Assembly: GCF_024362765.1 (NCBI RefSeq)
Contig: NZ_CP093302.1
Location: 3,657,564 to 3,721,563, forward strand
DNA: 64,000 bases
Origin: Alkalihalobacillus sp. LMS6
Lineage (GTDB): Bacteria; Bacillota; Bacilli; Bacillales; Bacillaceae_D
Direction: 5' to 3'
Shown: positions 38,163-46,781 of the stretch, piece by piece
Numbering within the stretch: position 1 is the stretch's first letter
Layout of the letters: each line of letters starts with the position of its first letter
Position numbers and translations under genes: made by a program
The notes under the pieces: generated by a model
Database searches by the model: none
Seen by the model: the letters and a program-made list of their open reading frames with translations, nothing else
What the model was told of the DNA's origin: nothing

Positions 38163-38912
38163 ATGAATGAGGCAGCAAAAACCTTAGACGGTTGGTATGT
38201 ACTGCACGACTTCCGCAAAATTGACTGGAGCTCGTGGAAAAATGTCCCGGAGAACGAACGCGAAGGGATGATTGAAGAATTTACAGCATTACTAAATAAA
38301 TGGAACGACACCGAAGCGAATGGACAAGGTAGTCACGCTCTTTATTCAATCGTTGGCCAAAAAGCAGATTTAATGATTATGTTGCTGCGCCCGACGATGG
38401 AAGAGTTAAATGACATTGAACTCGCTTTGGACAAATCAGGGTTGGCAGACTTTACACTTCCGACGTATTCCTATGTCTCTGTTGTGGAGTTAAGCAACTA
38501 CTTGGCAAAAGAGTCTGACGAGGATCCTTATCAAAATCCTTATGTTCGTTCACGCCTTTATCCAGAACTTCCAAAATGGAAGCATGTTTGTTTTTATCCG
38601 ATGGATAAGCGCCGCGAAGGCGATGATAATTGGTACATGCTGCCGATGGAAAATCGGAAAGAACTTATGCGCAGTCACGGCATGATTGGTCGTAGCTATG
38701 CAGGCAAAGTGAAGCAAATCATTTCTGGCTCTGTCGGTTTCGATGATTGGGAGTGGGGCGTTACTCTGTTCTCAGACGACGTTCTACAGTTTAAAAAGCT
38801 TGTGTACGAAATGCGCTTTGATGAAGTATCTGCTCGCTATGGCGAGTTTGGCTCCTTTTACGTTGGAAACATTCTTACACAAGATGCGCTCTCCACTTAT
38901 TTTCAAGTATAA
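38163..38912 (+). CDS. chdC: Coproheme decarboxylase (HemQ)
   Basis: Last enzyme of the coproporphyrin-dependent heme pathway of Gram-positive bacteria: turns coproheme into heme b with peroxide. The 249 residues fit the chlorite-dismutase-like family. The radical-forming Tyr145 and Lys149 (CFYPMDKRR), and the iron-ligand His172 (LMRSHGMIG), are all at the positions known from Bacillales enzymes. Next to pta as in B. subtilis (YwfI). Confidence 0.95.
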   Translation: MNEAAKTLDGWYVLHDFRKIDWSSWKNVPENEREGMIEEFTALLNKWNDTEANGQGSHALYSIVGQKADLMIMLLRPTMEELNDIELALDKSGLADFTLPTYSYVSVVELSNYLAKESDEDPYQNPYVRSRLYPELPKWKHVCFYPMDKRREGDDNWYMLPMENRKELMRSHGMIGRSYAGKVKQIISGSVGFDDWEWGVTLFSDDVLQFKKLVYEMRFDEVSARYGEFGSFYVGNILTQDALSTYFQV

Positions 38913-38916
38913 GAAA

Positions 38917-38949
38917 AAAAGGTTCATCGCGAGTGGCGATGAACCTTTT
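38917..38949. terminator. Convergent terminator chdC/yidC2
   Basis: Perfect 14-base-pair stem AAAAGGTTCATCGC / GCGATGAACCTTTT with loop GAGTG. A-run and T-run on the two sides make it bidirectional. Confidence 0.9.
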
Positions 38950-38951
38950 CT

Positions 38952-39746
38952 TTATGCACGATCTTTTTGAACGTCTTCTTTATTCATGTTTGGTCGTACA
39001 ATAATAAAGTACGTTTGAACAATCATAAAGATGTTACCAATTACCCAATATAGCGCAAGTGCTGAAGGTAATGTTAGACCTGCAATGATAATCATGACAG
39101 GTAAAATCCACAGCATGATGTTCATTGGGTTTGGCATTCCTTCACCTAGCGGGTTTGCAGGCATTTGGCTCATTGACATCTTAAATTGAATAAATGTCGT
39201 AATCCCGGCAATGAACGGTAAAACCGGGTCCATTTGTCCTAAATTAAACCACAAGAAGTCACTTTCCGGACCTTGTCCAATGGCTTCTGTACGCATAATC
39301 GCAAAGTAAAGCGCCATAACAATCGGAATCTGAACAAGTGCAGGTAAACATCCAGCCGCGGGATTTACTCCGTGCTTTTGATATAACCCAATCATTTCAG
39401 TTTGCACTTCACGTTGTTTCTCAGGATTGCCTTGTGCTTTTTTCATTCTCTCTTGAATTTCCTGCATTTCAGGACGTAATGCCTGCATCGCACGGGAACT
39501 CTTTTGCGATTTTAATGCTAGCGGCAAAATCAATAGACGGATAAGTATCGTAACAATGACAATTCCCCAACCAAAATGCCCACCAGTCAAATCAGAGAAA
39601 AACTGAATTAAAAATGACATCGGGTATACAAAAAATGAATTCCAAAAGCCTTCAGACTCAGCTGTAATAGGCTCGTCTATTCCACAGGCAGCCAGTACCA
39701 CTGCCATAAAAAGCAAACTTGTTGTAAATAATATTTTTCTTTTCAT
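38952..39746 (-). CDS. yidC2: Membrane protein insertase YidC2 (YqjG-like)
   Basis: Inserts and folds membrane proteins with or without Sec. The 264 residues have a lipoprotein signal (LAAC, lipidated Cys21), five helices and the key Arg70 in the hydrophilic groove (VTILIRLLILP), plus the loop MRPEMQEIQERMKKAQGN-like coiled coil. It is not in the rpmH-rnpA locus where SpoIIIJ lives, and it has a MifM-like leader, so it is the regulated paralogue. The ribosome site GGAGG is 14 bases from the ATG, unusually far, and partly in a hairpin. Confidence 0.92.
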   Translation of the reverse strand: MKRKILFTTSLLFMAVVLAACGIDEPITAESEGFWNSFFVYPMSFLIQFFSDLTGGHFGWGIVIVTILIRLLILPLALKSQKSSRAMQALRPEMQEIQERMKKAQGNPEKQREVQTEMIGLYQKHGVNPAAGCLPALVQIPIVMALYFAIMRTEAIGQGPESDFLWFNLGQMDPVLPFIAGITTFIQFKMSMSQMPANPLGEGMPNPMNIMLWILPVMIIIAGLTLPSALALYWVIGNIFMIVQTYFIIVRPNMNKEDVQKDRA

Positions 39747-39760
39747 ATCTTTCTATATGT

Positions 39761-39801
39761 CCTCCTTTGTTGTCTCAATGCTGTTTCGTTAGACAACAAA
39801 G
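39761..39801 (-). promoter_or_regulatory. Hairpin hiding the yidC2 ribosome site
   Basis: On the mRNA, CUUUGUUGUCU (39801-39791) pairs perfectly (11 bp) with AGACAACAAAG (39775-39765). The right arm contains the first bases of AAGGAGG, the yidC2 Shine-Dalgarno; the left arm is the last codons and the first base of the stop codon of the upstream arrest peptide. A ribosome stalled there would keep the hairpin open. Confidence 0.85.
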
Positions 39802-40049
39802 TTCAGGTCATCGTCATCTTGACAGCTCTTATCTCGGAAGTATGGTATCTTTGGACGTATACGAGTAGTTGTCGGTGAAAAAGGAATGTTGATCAATCTT
39901 CCAGTGTTTAGCGTTTTACGTTCTGGTCGCTTCATTTTAACGTGCATATGATGCAATTTAATGTTCTCATAAGCTAAACAAGCAATCACCGGTAGGAACA
40001 ACCCTACAGAGATCCAAATAAACGAGAGTTCCAGAAAAATATCAATCAT
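39789..40049 (-). CDS. mifM: MifM-like translational arrest sensor of membrane insertion
   Basis: Leader peptide of 86 residues directly upstream of yidC2. One N-terminal membrane helix (about 8-28), a basic stretch (36-46) and a C-terminal segment RIRPKIPYFRDK (63-74) followed by four Asp (78-81). B. subtilis MifM has R-I-x-x-x-I-x(3)-F-R and then acidic DEED in the same arrangement; spacing here differs by one residue in two gaps. MifM stalls its ribosome unless inserted into the membrane by SpoIIIJ, and stalling exposes the yqjG ribosome site. The ATG at 40049 follows a near-perfect AGGAGGTGAT. Function is inferred from motif, topology and context. Confidence 0.85.
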   Translation of the reverse strand: MIDIFLELSFIWISVGLFLPVIACLAYENIKLHHMHVKMKRPERKTLNTGRLINIPFSPTTTRIRPKIPYFRDKSCQDDDDLNFVV

Positions 40050-40088
40050 CCTCAATCACCTCCTCCGATACCTTTTCACAATATTTCC

Positions 40089-40117
40089 ATCTTACCACAC
40101 TCACTAAGCAAGAACAA
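40089..40117 (-). promoter_or_regulatory. Promoter of mifM-yidC2
   Basis: TTGTTC (40117-40112), a 17-base spacer ending in TGG, and TAAGAT (40094-40089) on the minus strand, an extended -10 type. Transcription would begin near 40081, about 30 bases before the mifM ATG. Confidence 0.6.
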
Positions 40118-40133
40118 ATCCGTTTTCCAATGA

Positions 40134-41384
40134 TTATTTTTCTTTTTTCGACATCGCCAATGCTTGTTTAATGTTCTTTTTAAATGACAATTTGCCATAC
40201 ATAAGAACGCCACCTTTATAGATTCGTGCAGCAAGCACATTAATGATAATAGCACTGACCACCATAATTCCAATTAAAATCGCAATTTCCACTGGTGCAA
40301 TGGATCCTGCCCCTACTCGTAAAATTAACAATTGAGGAGTAAAGAAAGGAATATAGGAGGCCACATTTACAAATGTAGAATCTGGCGCATTTTGTCCAAA
40401 AGAAACGATAAAGAAACCAATTAAAGCTAAGAAAATAAGTGGTTGAACCGACTGATTCACTTCTTCTGTCCGACTTACGAGTGCTCCTAGCATGGCAGCA
40501 ACACCACCAAAAATGAAGTAGCCTAGCACGACACACAGTAAGCCGTAACCGATCAAGGTTAGATCAATGAAATCTGACGATAAGAAATCCGTCACGTTAT
40601 TGCCTGCAATGGTCATCCCAATTACAAAAGCAACTAAAAGGGTAACCAAGTTCACAACACCAGAAAGAGCAATTCCAGTAAGCTTACCAAACATTTGTAC
40701 CACTGGATTCACGCTCGAAACGAGTAGCTCCATCACCCGTGATGATTTCTCTGTAGCCACTTCGGTTGCGATCATCGTACTAAATAAAATAACGATAAAA
40801 AAGATAATGTACGTGATTGCAAAGACTGTAAAGTATGATGCCGCACTTTCTTCTTCACTTTCAACTGTTTCGCCTTCTTCTAGCGAAAGTTGCTCAAAAC
40901 TAATTGGTTGATAAACGGCCGCTAGCTGTTCTTCATTAATATCTAATTCACTCGTAAGCACGCCTTCTTTTAACCGTTGGATTTGCTGCTCCACTTCCAT
41001 CGCTGTGTTAGTAGAATCGCCATAAAATGATGCTTGCAGATCTTCGGTTGAACCTGTTAGATGGACAACCCCTTCGTAGGTCCCTTCCTCTGCTTCTTGA
41101 ATGACGTTATCTAATGACTGACCGTCCATCAGTACAAATGTTGTCTCGTCTTCGGATTCATTTGGAGCTGTTAAACCTTGCGCAATGATGCCTGCGTCTT
41201 CACTTTCATCGACAACCGCAACTTCTGTTGGAGAATCGTCGTCCCCAGTAAATAAGTCAACAATCGTCGTGATATTCGTTAATCCAATAATGAGGATCAT
41301 CATAAAAACAGTAGAGATGACAAAGGATTTCGTACGTATTTTTGAACTTAACGTATGAGATACAATCGTTCCAAAATTATTCAT
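40134..41384 (-). CDS. ABC transporter permease, NatB/YhaP type
   Basis: Membrane subunit of an exporter related to Na+-extruding NatAB and YhaQP. The 416 residues have one N-terminal helix, a large extracytoplasmic domain (about 50-180, acidic) and five or six C-terminal helices (from FAITYIIFFIVILFSTMIATEVATEKSSRVMELL, a family signature region). ATG 41384 is eight bases after GGAGGGG and lies inside the end of the ATP-binding gene. Substrate unproven. Confidence 0.85.
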   Translation of the reverse strand: MNNFGTIVSHTLSSKIRTKSFVISTVFMMILIIGLTNITTIVDLFTGDDDSPTEVAVVDESEDAGIIAQGLTAPNESEDETTFVLMDGQSLDNVIQEAEEGTYEGVVHLTGSTEDLQASFYGDSTNTAMEVEQQIQRLKEGVLTSELDINEEQLAAVYQPISFEQLSLEEGETVESEEESAASYFTVFAITYIIFFIVILFSTMIATEVATEKSSRVMELLVSSVNPVVQMFGKLTGIALSGVVNLVTLLVAFVIGMTIAGNNVTDFLSSDFIDLTLIGYGLLCVVLGYFIFGGVAAMLGALVSRTEEVNQSVQPLIFLALIGFFIVSFGQNAPDSTFVNVASYIPFFTPQLLILRVGAGSIAPVEIAILIGIMVVSAIIINVLAARIYKGGVLMYGKLSFKKNIKQALAMSKKEK

Positions 41385-42279
41385 TTGCATCCCCTCCTAC
41401 TTTATCAATAAAAATATCGTGCAGGCTCGGCTCTTCGACTTCAAATTTGCGAACAAATCCTTTTTGAGCGAGTACTTGGAAAATGTCTTTCGCAGACTCT
41501 TCATTTTCTACTTGGATTTTCACTCCATTTTTTGTTTCTGTGTAATTCGAAACATGTTTATGCTCCTGTAAAAAACTCAAGTCATAATCAGCAGCAATCG
41601 AAACGGTTTTTATTCCGTAGCTCCGCTTAATCTCTGTTAAATTTCCTTGGAGTACAGCTTTACCTCGTTTAAGCATAATAATGTCTTCACACATTTCTTC
41701 AACGTTATTCATTTGATGACTTGAGAAGACAATCGTTGTCCCCTGGTCTTGAATGTGGCGAACAGCTGCTTTTAACATATCGGAGTTCACCGGGTCCAGC
41801 CCACTAAATGGCTCATCTAATATAAGAAGTTCTGGTTTATGTAATACAGCCGCAATAAATTGAATCTTTTGCTGATTTCCTTTTGAAAGCTCTTCTACCT
41901 TTTTGTTTTCATATTCTGTAACTTTAAAACGCTCTAGCCAAGATCGCATTTCTTCAATAATTGCTTGTTTCTTCATGCCTTTAAGCTTCCCCAGATAAAT
42001 TAACTGGTCTTTTACAGTTAACTTGGGATAAAGCCCGCGCTCTTCCGGTAAATAACCAATTAAATGGGTGTACTTATAAGAAAGCTTTTTCCCGTTCCAC
42101 GTAACGGTTCCATTTGATGGATCCAACAACCCAATAATCATTCGAAACGTTGTTGTTTTTCCCGCTCCATTGGCCCCCAACATACCGAACATCTGCCCTT
42201 TTTCTACACGTAACGAGATGTCGTCTACTGCAGTGTGCTGACCAAACTGTTTTTCTACATGATCAATAACTAATGTCAT
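41377..42279 (-). CDS. ABC transporter ATP-binding protein, NatA/YhaQ type
   Basis: ATPase of the neighbouring permease. The 300 residues show Walker A GANGAGKTT, signature LSKGNQQK, Walker B LLILDEPFSGLD and H-loop FSSHQMNN, with a C-terminal extension of about 80 residues. First gene of the two-gene operon. Confidence 0.9.
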   Translation of the reverse strand: MTLVIDHVEKQFGQHTAVDDISLRVEKGQMFGMLGANGAGKTTTFRMIIGLLDPSNGTVTWNGKKLSYKYTHLIGYLPEERGLYPKLTVKDQLIYLGKLKGMKKQAIIEEMRSWLERFKVTEYENKKVEELSKGNQQKIQFIAAVLHKPELLILDEPFSGLDPVNSDMLKAAVRHIQDQGTTIVFSSHQMNNVEEMCEDIIMLKRGKAVLQGNLTEIKRSYGIKTVSIAADYDLSFLQEHKHVSNYTETKNGVKIQVENEESAKDIFQVLAQKGFVRKFEVEEPSLHDIFIDKVGGDANE

Positions 42280-42626
42280 ACGTTCTGCATCCTCCCTTAT
42301 AAAAAATATGTCTTGCGAACAGTTTAACTTTCTATTTTTTCCGCTTTGCGCTTTATACGCTCATTCTTTGTTACGGACAACAACCTGATTAGGTTTCAAT
42401 GCCCGCTGTTTAAAAACCGACTCCTCTATTATGGGTGGCTTATCTATGAAAGTAAAATGATTTAGCGTTTTTTCTGAATGTTTATTTAGTTCTGCTTTTC
42501 ATTCGTTATATTTTACGAAGAACGACATATTTGTCTTTCTTGGTTCATATGATGGAACGAACCTATGTGGTTTGATAAAACTTCCCATTACAAACGTAGT
42601 CAGACGATCTTTGGTGGAGGTGTTCA
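42280..42626. other. Divergent intergenic region before cwlJ
   Basis: About 345 bases between the ABC operon and cwlJ. AT-rich, no gene, no strong SigA promoter. A short inverted pair GGTTC / GAACC near 42541-42562 is the only structure noticed. cwlJ is a mother-cell gene in B. subtilis, so a SigE promoter should lie near its end; CATTACAAA at 42589-42597 is a weak -10 candidate without a matching -35. Confidence 0.4.
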
Positions 42627-43058
42627 ATGGCGGTTATTAAAGTGAATTCTGGTGATATCGATGTATTAGCGCGCTTAATGCGAGCTGAAGCAGAGGGAGA
42701 GGGAGAACTCGGGATGCTGTTGGCTGGCAACGTAATGGTCAATCGAACGAGGGTACGTTGTATGGATTTTGGCAACGTAAATACGATACCTGATATGGCC
42801 TTTCAGTCACCAGGCGGATTTGAAGCTGTTCAAAAAAGCTATTTTTATCAAAAAGCAAGAGAGCGAGACAGAAGGCTTGCGCGTCGGGTTGTCAGAGGTG
42901 AGCGCTTTAACCCAGGAGAATTTGCACTTTGGTTCTTTCGACCAGATGGACCATGTCCTGATCAGTGGTGGGGGCAATGGAATACGGGACGGTACAAAGC
43001 GCACTGTTTTTATCAACCGACAGCTGCAGAATGTGAAGAAGTCTTTAATACGTTTTAA
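42627..43058 (+). CDS. cwlJ: Spore cortex hydrolase CwlJ
   Basis: Germination-specific enzyme that degrades cortex peptidoglycan in response to Ca-dipicolinate. The 143 residues form a single SleB-type hydrolase domain, with Glu in MRAEAEGEGELGMLLAGNVMVNR as the likely catalytic acid. No signal peptide, as expected for a coat-located protein made in the mother cell. GGAGGTG lies before the ATG. The following gene, gerQ, is needed to place CwlJ in the coat. Confidence 0.93.
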   Translation: MAVIKVNSGDIDVLARLMRAEAEGEGELGMLLAGNVMVNRTRVRCMDFGNVNTIPDMAFQSPGGFEAVQKSYFYQKARERDRRLARRVVRGERFNPGEFALWFFRPDGPCPDQWWGQWNTGRYKAHCFYQPTAAECEEVFNTF

Positions 43059-43079
43059 AGTTAAAGAAGGAGTGATTGA

Positions 43080-43568
43080 ATGTACCAGAATCAGTGGCAA
43101 AACCAGTCAGGAAATCAAGGATATGGACAGCATGAGCCGATGCAAGGTCAACCCATGCAAGGCCAACCAATGATGCAGCAATCTCCACAGGGTCAGGGCT
43201 ATTTTTCTTCTCAAAACTATCAGACGCCAGGCTTTGCTCAACAGCAAACGCCTACGTCTGTTCAAGGTAGTGACACGAGTATGCTGCCAATCGAACAATC
43301 GTTTATTGAAAATATTTTGCGCTTAAATCGCGGAAAACTTGTGACTGTCCATCAAACCTTTGAAGGAAACAGCGAATGGAATGCTCGTGTATTTAGAGGT
43401 CGTATTGAAGAAGCCGGTCGAGACCATATTATTATTGGTAATCCTGAAACAGGAGAGTATTATCTATTGTTAATGGTGAACTTAGACTTTATCACATTTG
43501 ATGAACCAATTGATTATACATACCAATACGGGTATGAACCGAGCTTATCACAGTATTCACCACGTTAA
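43080..43568 (+). CDS. gerQ: Spore coat protein GerQ
   Basis: Inner-coat protein needed for CwlJ location and cross-linked by transglutaminase. The 162 residues have a Gln-, Met- and Pro-rich N-terminal half with repeats of QGQPM (about 1-65) and a conserved C-terminal domain (ENILRLNRGKLVTVHQTFEG onward). It follows cwlJ by 21 bases with the site AAGAAGGAGTG. In B. subtilis the two genes are apart; here they form an operon. Confidence 0.93.
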   Translation: MYQNQWQNQSGNQGYGQHEPMQGQPMQGQPMMQQSPQGQGYFSSQNYQTPGFAQQQTPTSVQGSDTSMLPIEQSFIENILRLNRGKLVTVHQTFEGNSEWNARVFRGRIEEAGRDHIIIGNPETGEYYLLLMVNLDFITFDEPIDYTYQYGYEPSLSQYSPR

Positions 43569-43579
43569 TACAGACGTCA

Positions 43580-43617
43580 AAAAACCTTCATGAGGATATT
43601 CCTCCATGAAGGTTTTT
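43580..43617. terminator. gerQ terminator
   Basis: AAAAACCTTCATG pairs with CATGAAGGTTTTT, extended by AGG / CCT with one bulged base. Followed by T on the plus strand and by A/T on the minus, so usable by the convergent ywdK as well. Confidence 0.8.
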
Positions 43618-43666
43618 ATAACGACTTGAGTCAATTTTAAAAATGGCGCCCAGCCTCTATCTCTGT

Positions 43667-44041
43667 TTATACATAACGCATCGCAGCAATTCCAAGCAAG
43701 ACCCAACCTACGATGAACGCAAGTCCACCAATTGGCGTAATTGCACCAAGCTTCGTGATGCCTGTAAGTGCCATCACGTACAAACTTCCAGAGAAAAGAA
43801 CAATCCCGATAAGAAAAGCCCAACCTGCTCCATTCACCATCTGATTGGCTGTCATTTTTAAAGAAAGAATTCCGACAAATAGTAAACCTACGCCATGAAT
43901 CATATGATATTGAACGCCGGTTTGATAATTTTTTAGCATTCGTTCACTAAGACGTCCTTCTAAGCCATGTGCTCCAAATGCGCCTATTGCTACTGAGAGC
44001 GCCATCACAATCGCTCCTATTAAAATAAAGATTCTACCCAA
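43667..44041 (-). CDS. ywdK: DUF423 family membrane protein YwdK
   Basis: Small membrane protein of unknown function with four helices. The 124 residues begin at a TTG (44041, nine bases after AAAGGAG) giving MGRIFILIGAIVMALSVAIGAFGAHGL, the DUF423 hallmark. The longer frame starting at 44107 has an unlikely hydrophilic N-terminus and no ribosome site. Neighbour gerQ is as in B. subtilis. Confidence 0.87.
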   Translation of the reverse strand: MGRIFILIGAIVMALSVAIGAFGAHGLEGRLSERMLKNYQTGVQYHMIHGVGLLFVGILSLKMTANQMVNGAGWAFLIGIVLFSGSLYVMALTGITKLGAITPIGGLAFIVGWVLLGIAAMRYV

Positions 44042-44151
44042 CTTTATTCGCTCCTTTTTTAAACCAATCCATTTCTTATACAGATGGTGATTTTCGCATT
44101 TCACCAAAACCCATGCTATTATAGGGCTAAACGAGGAATGGAGGATTCATT

Positions 44152-44757
44152 ATGATGCAAGTTCGTCCCTATACTTTAGCCGATTTTGATGGCCTATTAC
44201 AAGTCCAAAAAGAAGCATTTCCACCTCCTTATCCAGAAGCGCAACTATGGAGTAAAGAGCAAATTGCCGCCCACATAGAAACCTTTGCGGAAGGCGCGCT
44301 CCTTGTCGAATACAATAAAATTATTGTTGGATCAGCGACTTCCTTGCTAACAAATGAAGCAGGCCACTCGCATACGTGGGAAGGCATTAGTGACAATGGA
44401 TCGATCCGCCATACCCATGACCCAAACGGCAAAACGCTATACGGTATTGACCTTTGTGTTCGTCCGAATTATCGAAAGCTAGGAATCGCTCGGGCGCTAT
44501 ACGAAGCTCGAAAAACAACCGTACGCGACCTTGAGTTAGAACGTTATGCGGCCGGCAGCCGTATTCCCGGCTATCACCGCTATGCAGATCAACTCACTGT
44601 GGAAGCTTACGTAGAAGAAGTTCAAAATAGAAAGCTTAGTGACCCTGTTTTGACTTTCATGTTAAACCAAGGGCTTTCCGTTGTAAGAATTGAAAAAGAC
44701 TACTTAGATGACGAGGAATCTCATCATTTCGGTGTCATTGTTGAATGGCGCCCATAA
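44152..44757 (+). CDS. GNAT family N-acetyltransferase
   Basis: The 201 residues carry the acetyl-CoA loop RPNYRKLGIARALYE (about 103-118), with an insert holding His-rich GHSHTWEGISDNGSIRHTHD upstream and a downstream ERYAAGSRIPGYHRYAD segment. Acceptor unknown. AATGGAGG precedes the ATG. Not part of the B. subtilis order at this site. Confidence 0.8.
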   Translation: MMQVRPYTLADFDGLLQVQKEAFPPPYPEAQLWSKEQIAAHIETFAEGALLVEYNKIIVGSATSLLTNEAGHSHTWEGISDNGSIRHTHDPNGKTLYGIDLCVRPNYRKLGIARALYEARKTTVRDLELERYAAGSRIPGYHRYADQLTVEAYVEEVQNRKLSDPVLTFMLNQGLSVVRIEKDYLDDEESHHFGVIVEWRP

Positions 44758-44783
44758 AAAAAACGAACCTTTTACGGATCGTT

Positions 44784-45098
44784 CTAAAAATCAAGTAAGT
44801 TTCGCTTTTCTTTCTTTTCTTCAGAAGTCGTCGGCACCTGATTCATAATGGGTTGTGGCTGCGGTGTCTGTAAAGGCACTTGAGACGGCTTTTGTTGAAC
44901 AGCTGGTTCTTCTTGAAACAAGGACGATGGCGATGTACTTGCTTTTTCAGGATGGTTCTCTTTAATGACATGACAATAGCTTTCGAGAATCGACGCCGCT
45001 TCCTTCGTACCATTCCAGTCCTCTTGATGTGCCGCTCGCTTCATTTTCTCTATTTGTCGTTCCATTTGATCAATTAAGTTTTCAACTTTAATAAGCAT
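44784..45098 (-). CDS. ywdI: DUF5327 family protein YwdI
   Basis: The 104 residues have an N-terminal helical pair (1-50, coiled-coil-like, MLIKVENLIDQMERQIEKMK) and a Pro/Gln-rich C-terminus ending RNLLDF. Function unknown. It is conserved between ywdK and ung in Bacillus. AAAGGAGGA precedes the ATG. Confidence 0.8.
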   Translation of the reverse strand: MLIKVENLIDQMERQIEKMKRAAHQEDWNGTKEAASILESYCHVIKENHPEKASTSPSSLFQEEPAVQQKPSQVPLQTPQPQPIMNQVPTTSEEKKEKRNLLDF

Positions 45099-45162
45099 AG
45101 TGTCCTCCTTTCGAACACAGCTCTATGATAGCATGCTTATTTAGTTAAATGCGAGCACCTCT

Positions 45163-45876
45163 CTACTTTTTTGCTGCAAGGGCTTTATACAAATGGGATA
45201 AGGTCGTATATCCTGCATGATCGGCTAAAACACTATGTTTTACCCAAAGTTGGGCAGCCATATGGGCATCGGCTAAGGCATGATGCCGATTGCCGACAGC
45301 GATATTGTATGCATGGCACCAGTCTTCAAGCTTTTCAAAAGATTGATGCCCAGCTGTTATTTGCGTTAGAAACGATGTATCAATTAAGCGATGAGTAAAG
45401 GTTCGCCCAAGCTCCTGCCAGGTTGCATGACGCATAAAGCGTCGTTCATGTGCAGCGTGATGCGCAATCAACGTGGCGGAACCGACAAATTGATAAAACG
45501 CGAGTAGAACCTCTTTTAATGCTTCTGACTGTTCTAATTCATAAGCGGTTAATCCGGTTAGTTGCAGAATTTCTTCAGACGGTGCTTTCTTCGGCTTAAT
45601 CGTTTTATAAAAATGTTCATGTAAAATGGTAGATCCTTTAATTTTAACGGCACCAATCGACAGGATGGAATCTCCATAGTCCGGCTGAAATCCACTTGTC
45701 TCTAAATCAAACACAACCATTGGCAATTCCTGTAGTGGTTCATCGAGCACATCTCGTTGCGCCTCTTTTTGATATTGCCGAAACCGAGCCATCTGACTCG
45801 CTTGATCAGAGGAAGTCGCCGATACATTTGTCGAAAAGCGGCTTGATAGTTGCCTCACAAATTGGATCACATTCAT
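45163..45876 (-). CDS. DnaQ-like 3'-5' exonuclease
   Basis: The 237 residues have a DEDDh exonuclease domain from about 50 on: Asp and Glu in VFDLETSGF, His/Asp near LIAHHAAHERRFM, and the H-x4-D end in HHALADAHMAA. The N-terminal 50 residues are basic. It is the last gene of the amt-DUF294-exonuclease operon and overlaps the preceding gene by ATGA. A role linked to transport or a nucleotide signal rather than DNA proofreading is inferred. Confidence 0.87.
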   Translation of the reverse strand: MNVIQFVRQLSSRFSTNVSATSSDQASQMARFRQYQKEAQRDVLDEPLQELPMVVFDLETSGFQPDYGDSILSIGAVKIKGSTILHEHFYKTIKPKKAPSEEILQLTGLTAYELEQSEALKEVLLAFYQFVGSATLIAHHAAHERRFMRHATWQELGRTFTHRLIDTSFLTQITAGHQSFEKLEDWCHAYNIAVGNRHHALADAHMAAQLWVKHSVLADHAGYTTLSHLYKALAAKK

Positions 45877-46781
45877 TGCAGCTCACGCCCAACATCTTCT
45901 TGAATTCTTTTATAAAACGACCGTCCTTCCTTTATACAGTTCTTAAGGAATGTACGCTCTTTTTTTGAAAGGCTTTGTGGAAACACGTACGTAAATGTTC
46001 CGTGTCGTTCTCCCCACATCACTCGATAATTTTGAATTGCAACAAAAGACTCCATTTCACGCTTAAACGTATTCATAAAATGGCTTTGCTCCATTCGTTC
46101 CAACGTCGATGCAGCTTGAATGCCTTCTTTTAATGCCATCAATCTCATTCCATTGACATAAGGAAATAAGACTTGTTCCTTCATATTAATTGTTCCTTGA
46201 TGTTCCCCATACGTTTCTTCCAACAGTTGACCAAACCCATTTAATCCTTTAGGAATTCGACCTGTATTCTCAGCAAAACGATCCATGGTCATCAGTCCTT
46301 CGTCTATCTTATCAAAAATCAGTTGTTTTAAATTAAAAAGTAACGTTTCTTGTCCCCATACACATCGCGCATCAAAAAAAGTTAACAAATACCGTACATG
46401 CTCAAATTTATTTTCTTTTATCCAAAAGAGGAGCTGCGCTTCCCAGTCTGTAATTGACTGACACCAACGTTGATTTGATGCCATCACCCCACCTGGGCAA
46501 CGCTCATAGCCAGCTTGTTCTAAAGCTTCGACGATGTTCTCACCTAACTGTAAAAAGTACGATTGATCTTCTTGATTCCCGTCATAGACAATGCCGTGAT
46601 CTTGATCCGTGTCGTAAAGTTGTTCCTCTCTTCCTGCGCTTCCCATAAAGAAAAATGCAAAGGGAGCAGGGATTTCTCCCAGCTCCTTTTTTGACCGCGT
46701 AATTACATCTTGAACGGTTTTCACACGTCGCTCCTCAAGACTATCAAGACGCGTTTGCACTGCTTCTGATTGTTTCGCCAT
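45873..46781 (-). CDS. DUF294 nucleotidyltransferase (GlnD-like)
   Basis: The 302 residues hold a polymerase-beta-type nucleotidyltransferase with Gly47-Ser48 (MGSAGREEQ) and the metal-binding TDQDHG (58-63), followed by a helical DUF294 C-terminal substrate-binding domain. GlnD, the PII uridylyltransferase, has the same catalytic pattern. The ATG shares one base with the amt stop (TAATG), so the transporter and this enzyme are coupled. No PII gene follows amt here, unlike B. subtilis nrgAB. Target unknown. Confidence 0.85.
   Translation of the reverse strand: MAKQSEAVQTRLDSLEERRVKTVQDVITRSKKELGEIPAPFAFFFMGSAGREEQLYDTDQDHGIVYDGNQEDQSYFLQLGENIVEALEQAGYERCPGGVMASNQRWCQSITDWEAQLLFWIKENKFEHVRYLLTFFDARCVWGQETLLFNLKQLIFDKIDEGLMTMDRFAENTGRIPKGLNGFGQLLEETYGEHQGTINMKEQVLFPYVNGMRLMALKEGIQAASTLERMEQSHFMNTFKREMESFVAIQNYRVMWGERHGTFTYVFPQSLSKKERTFLKNCIKEGRSFYKRIQEDVGRELQ

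Noticed and set aside
38952-39746. Assignment of this insertase as the main SpoIIIJ
   Set aside because: SpoIIIJ genes lie beside rnpA and jag near the origin; neither is here, and the MifM-like leader points to the second paralogue.
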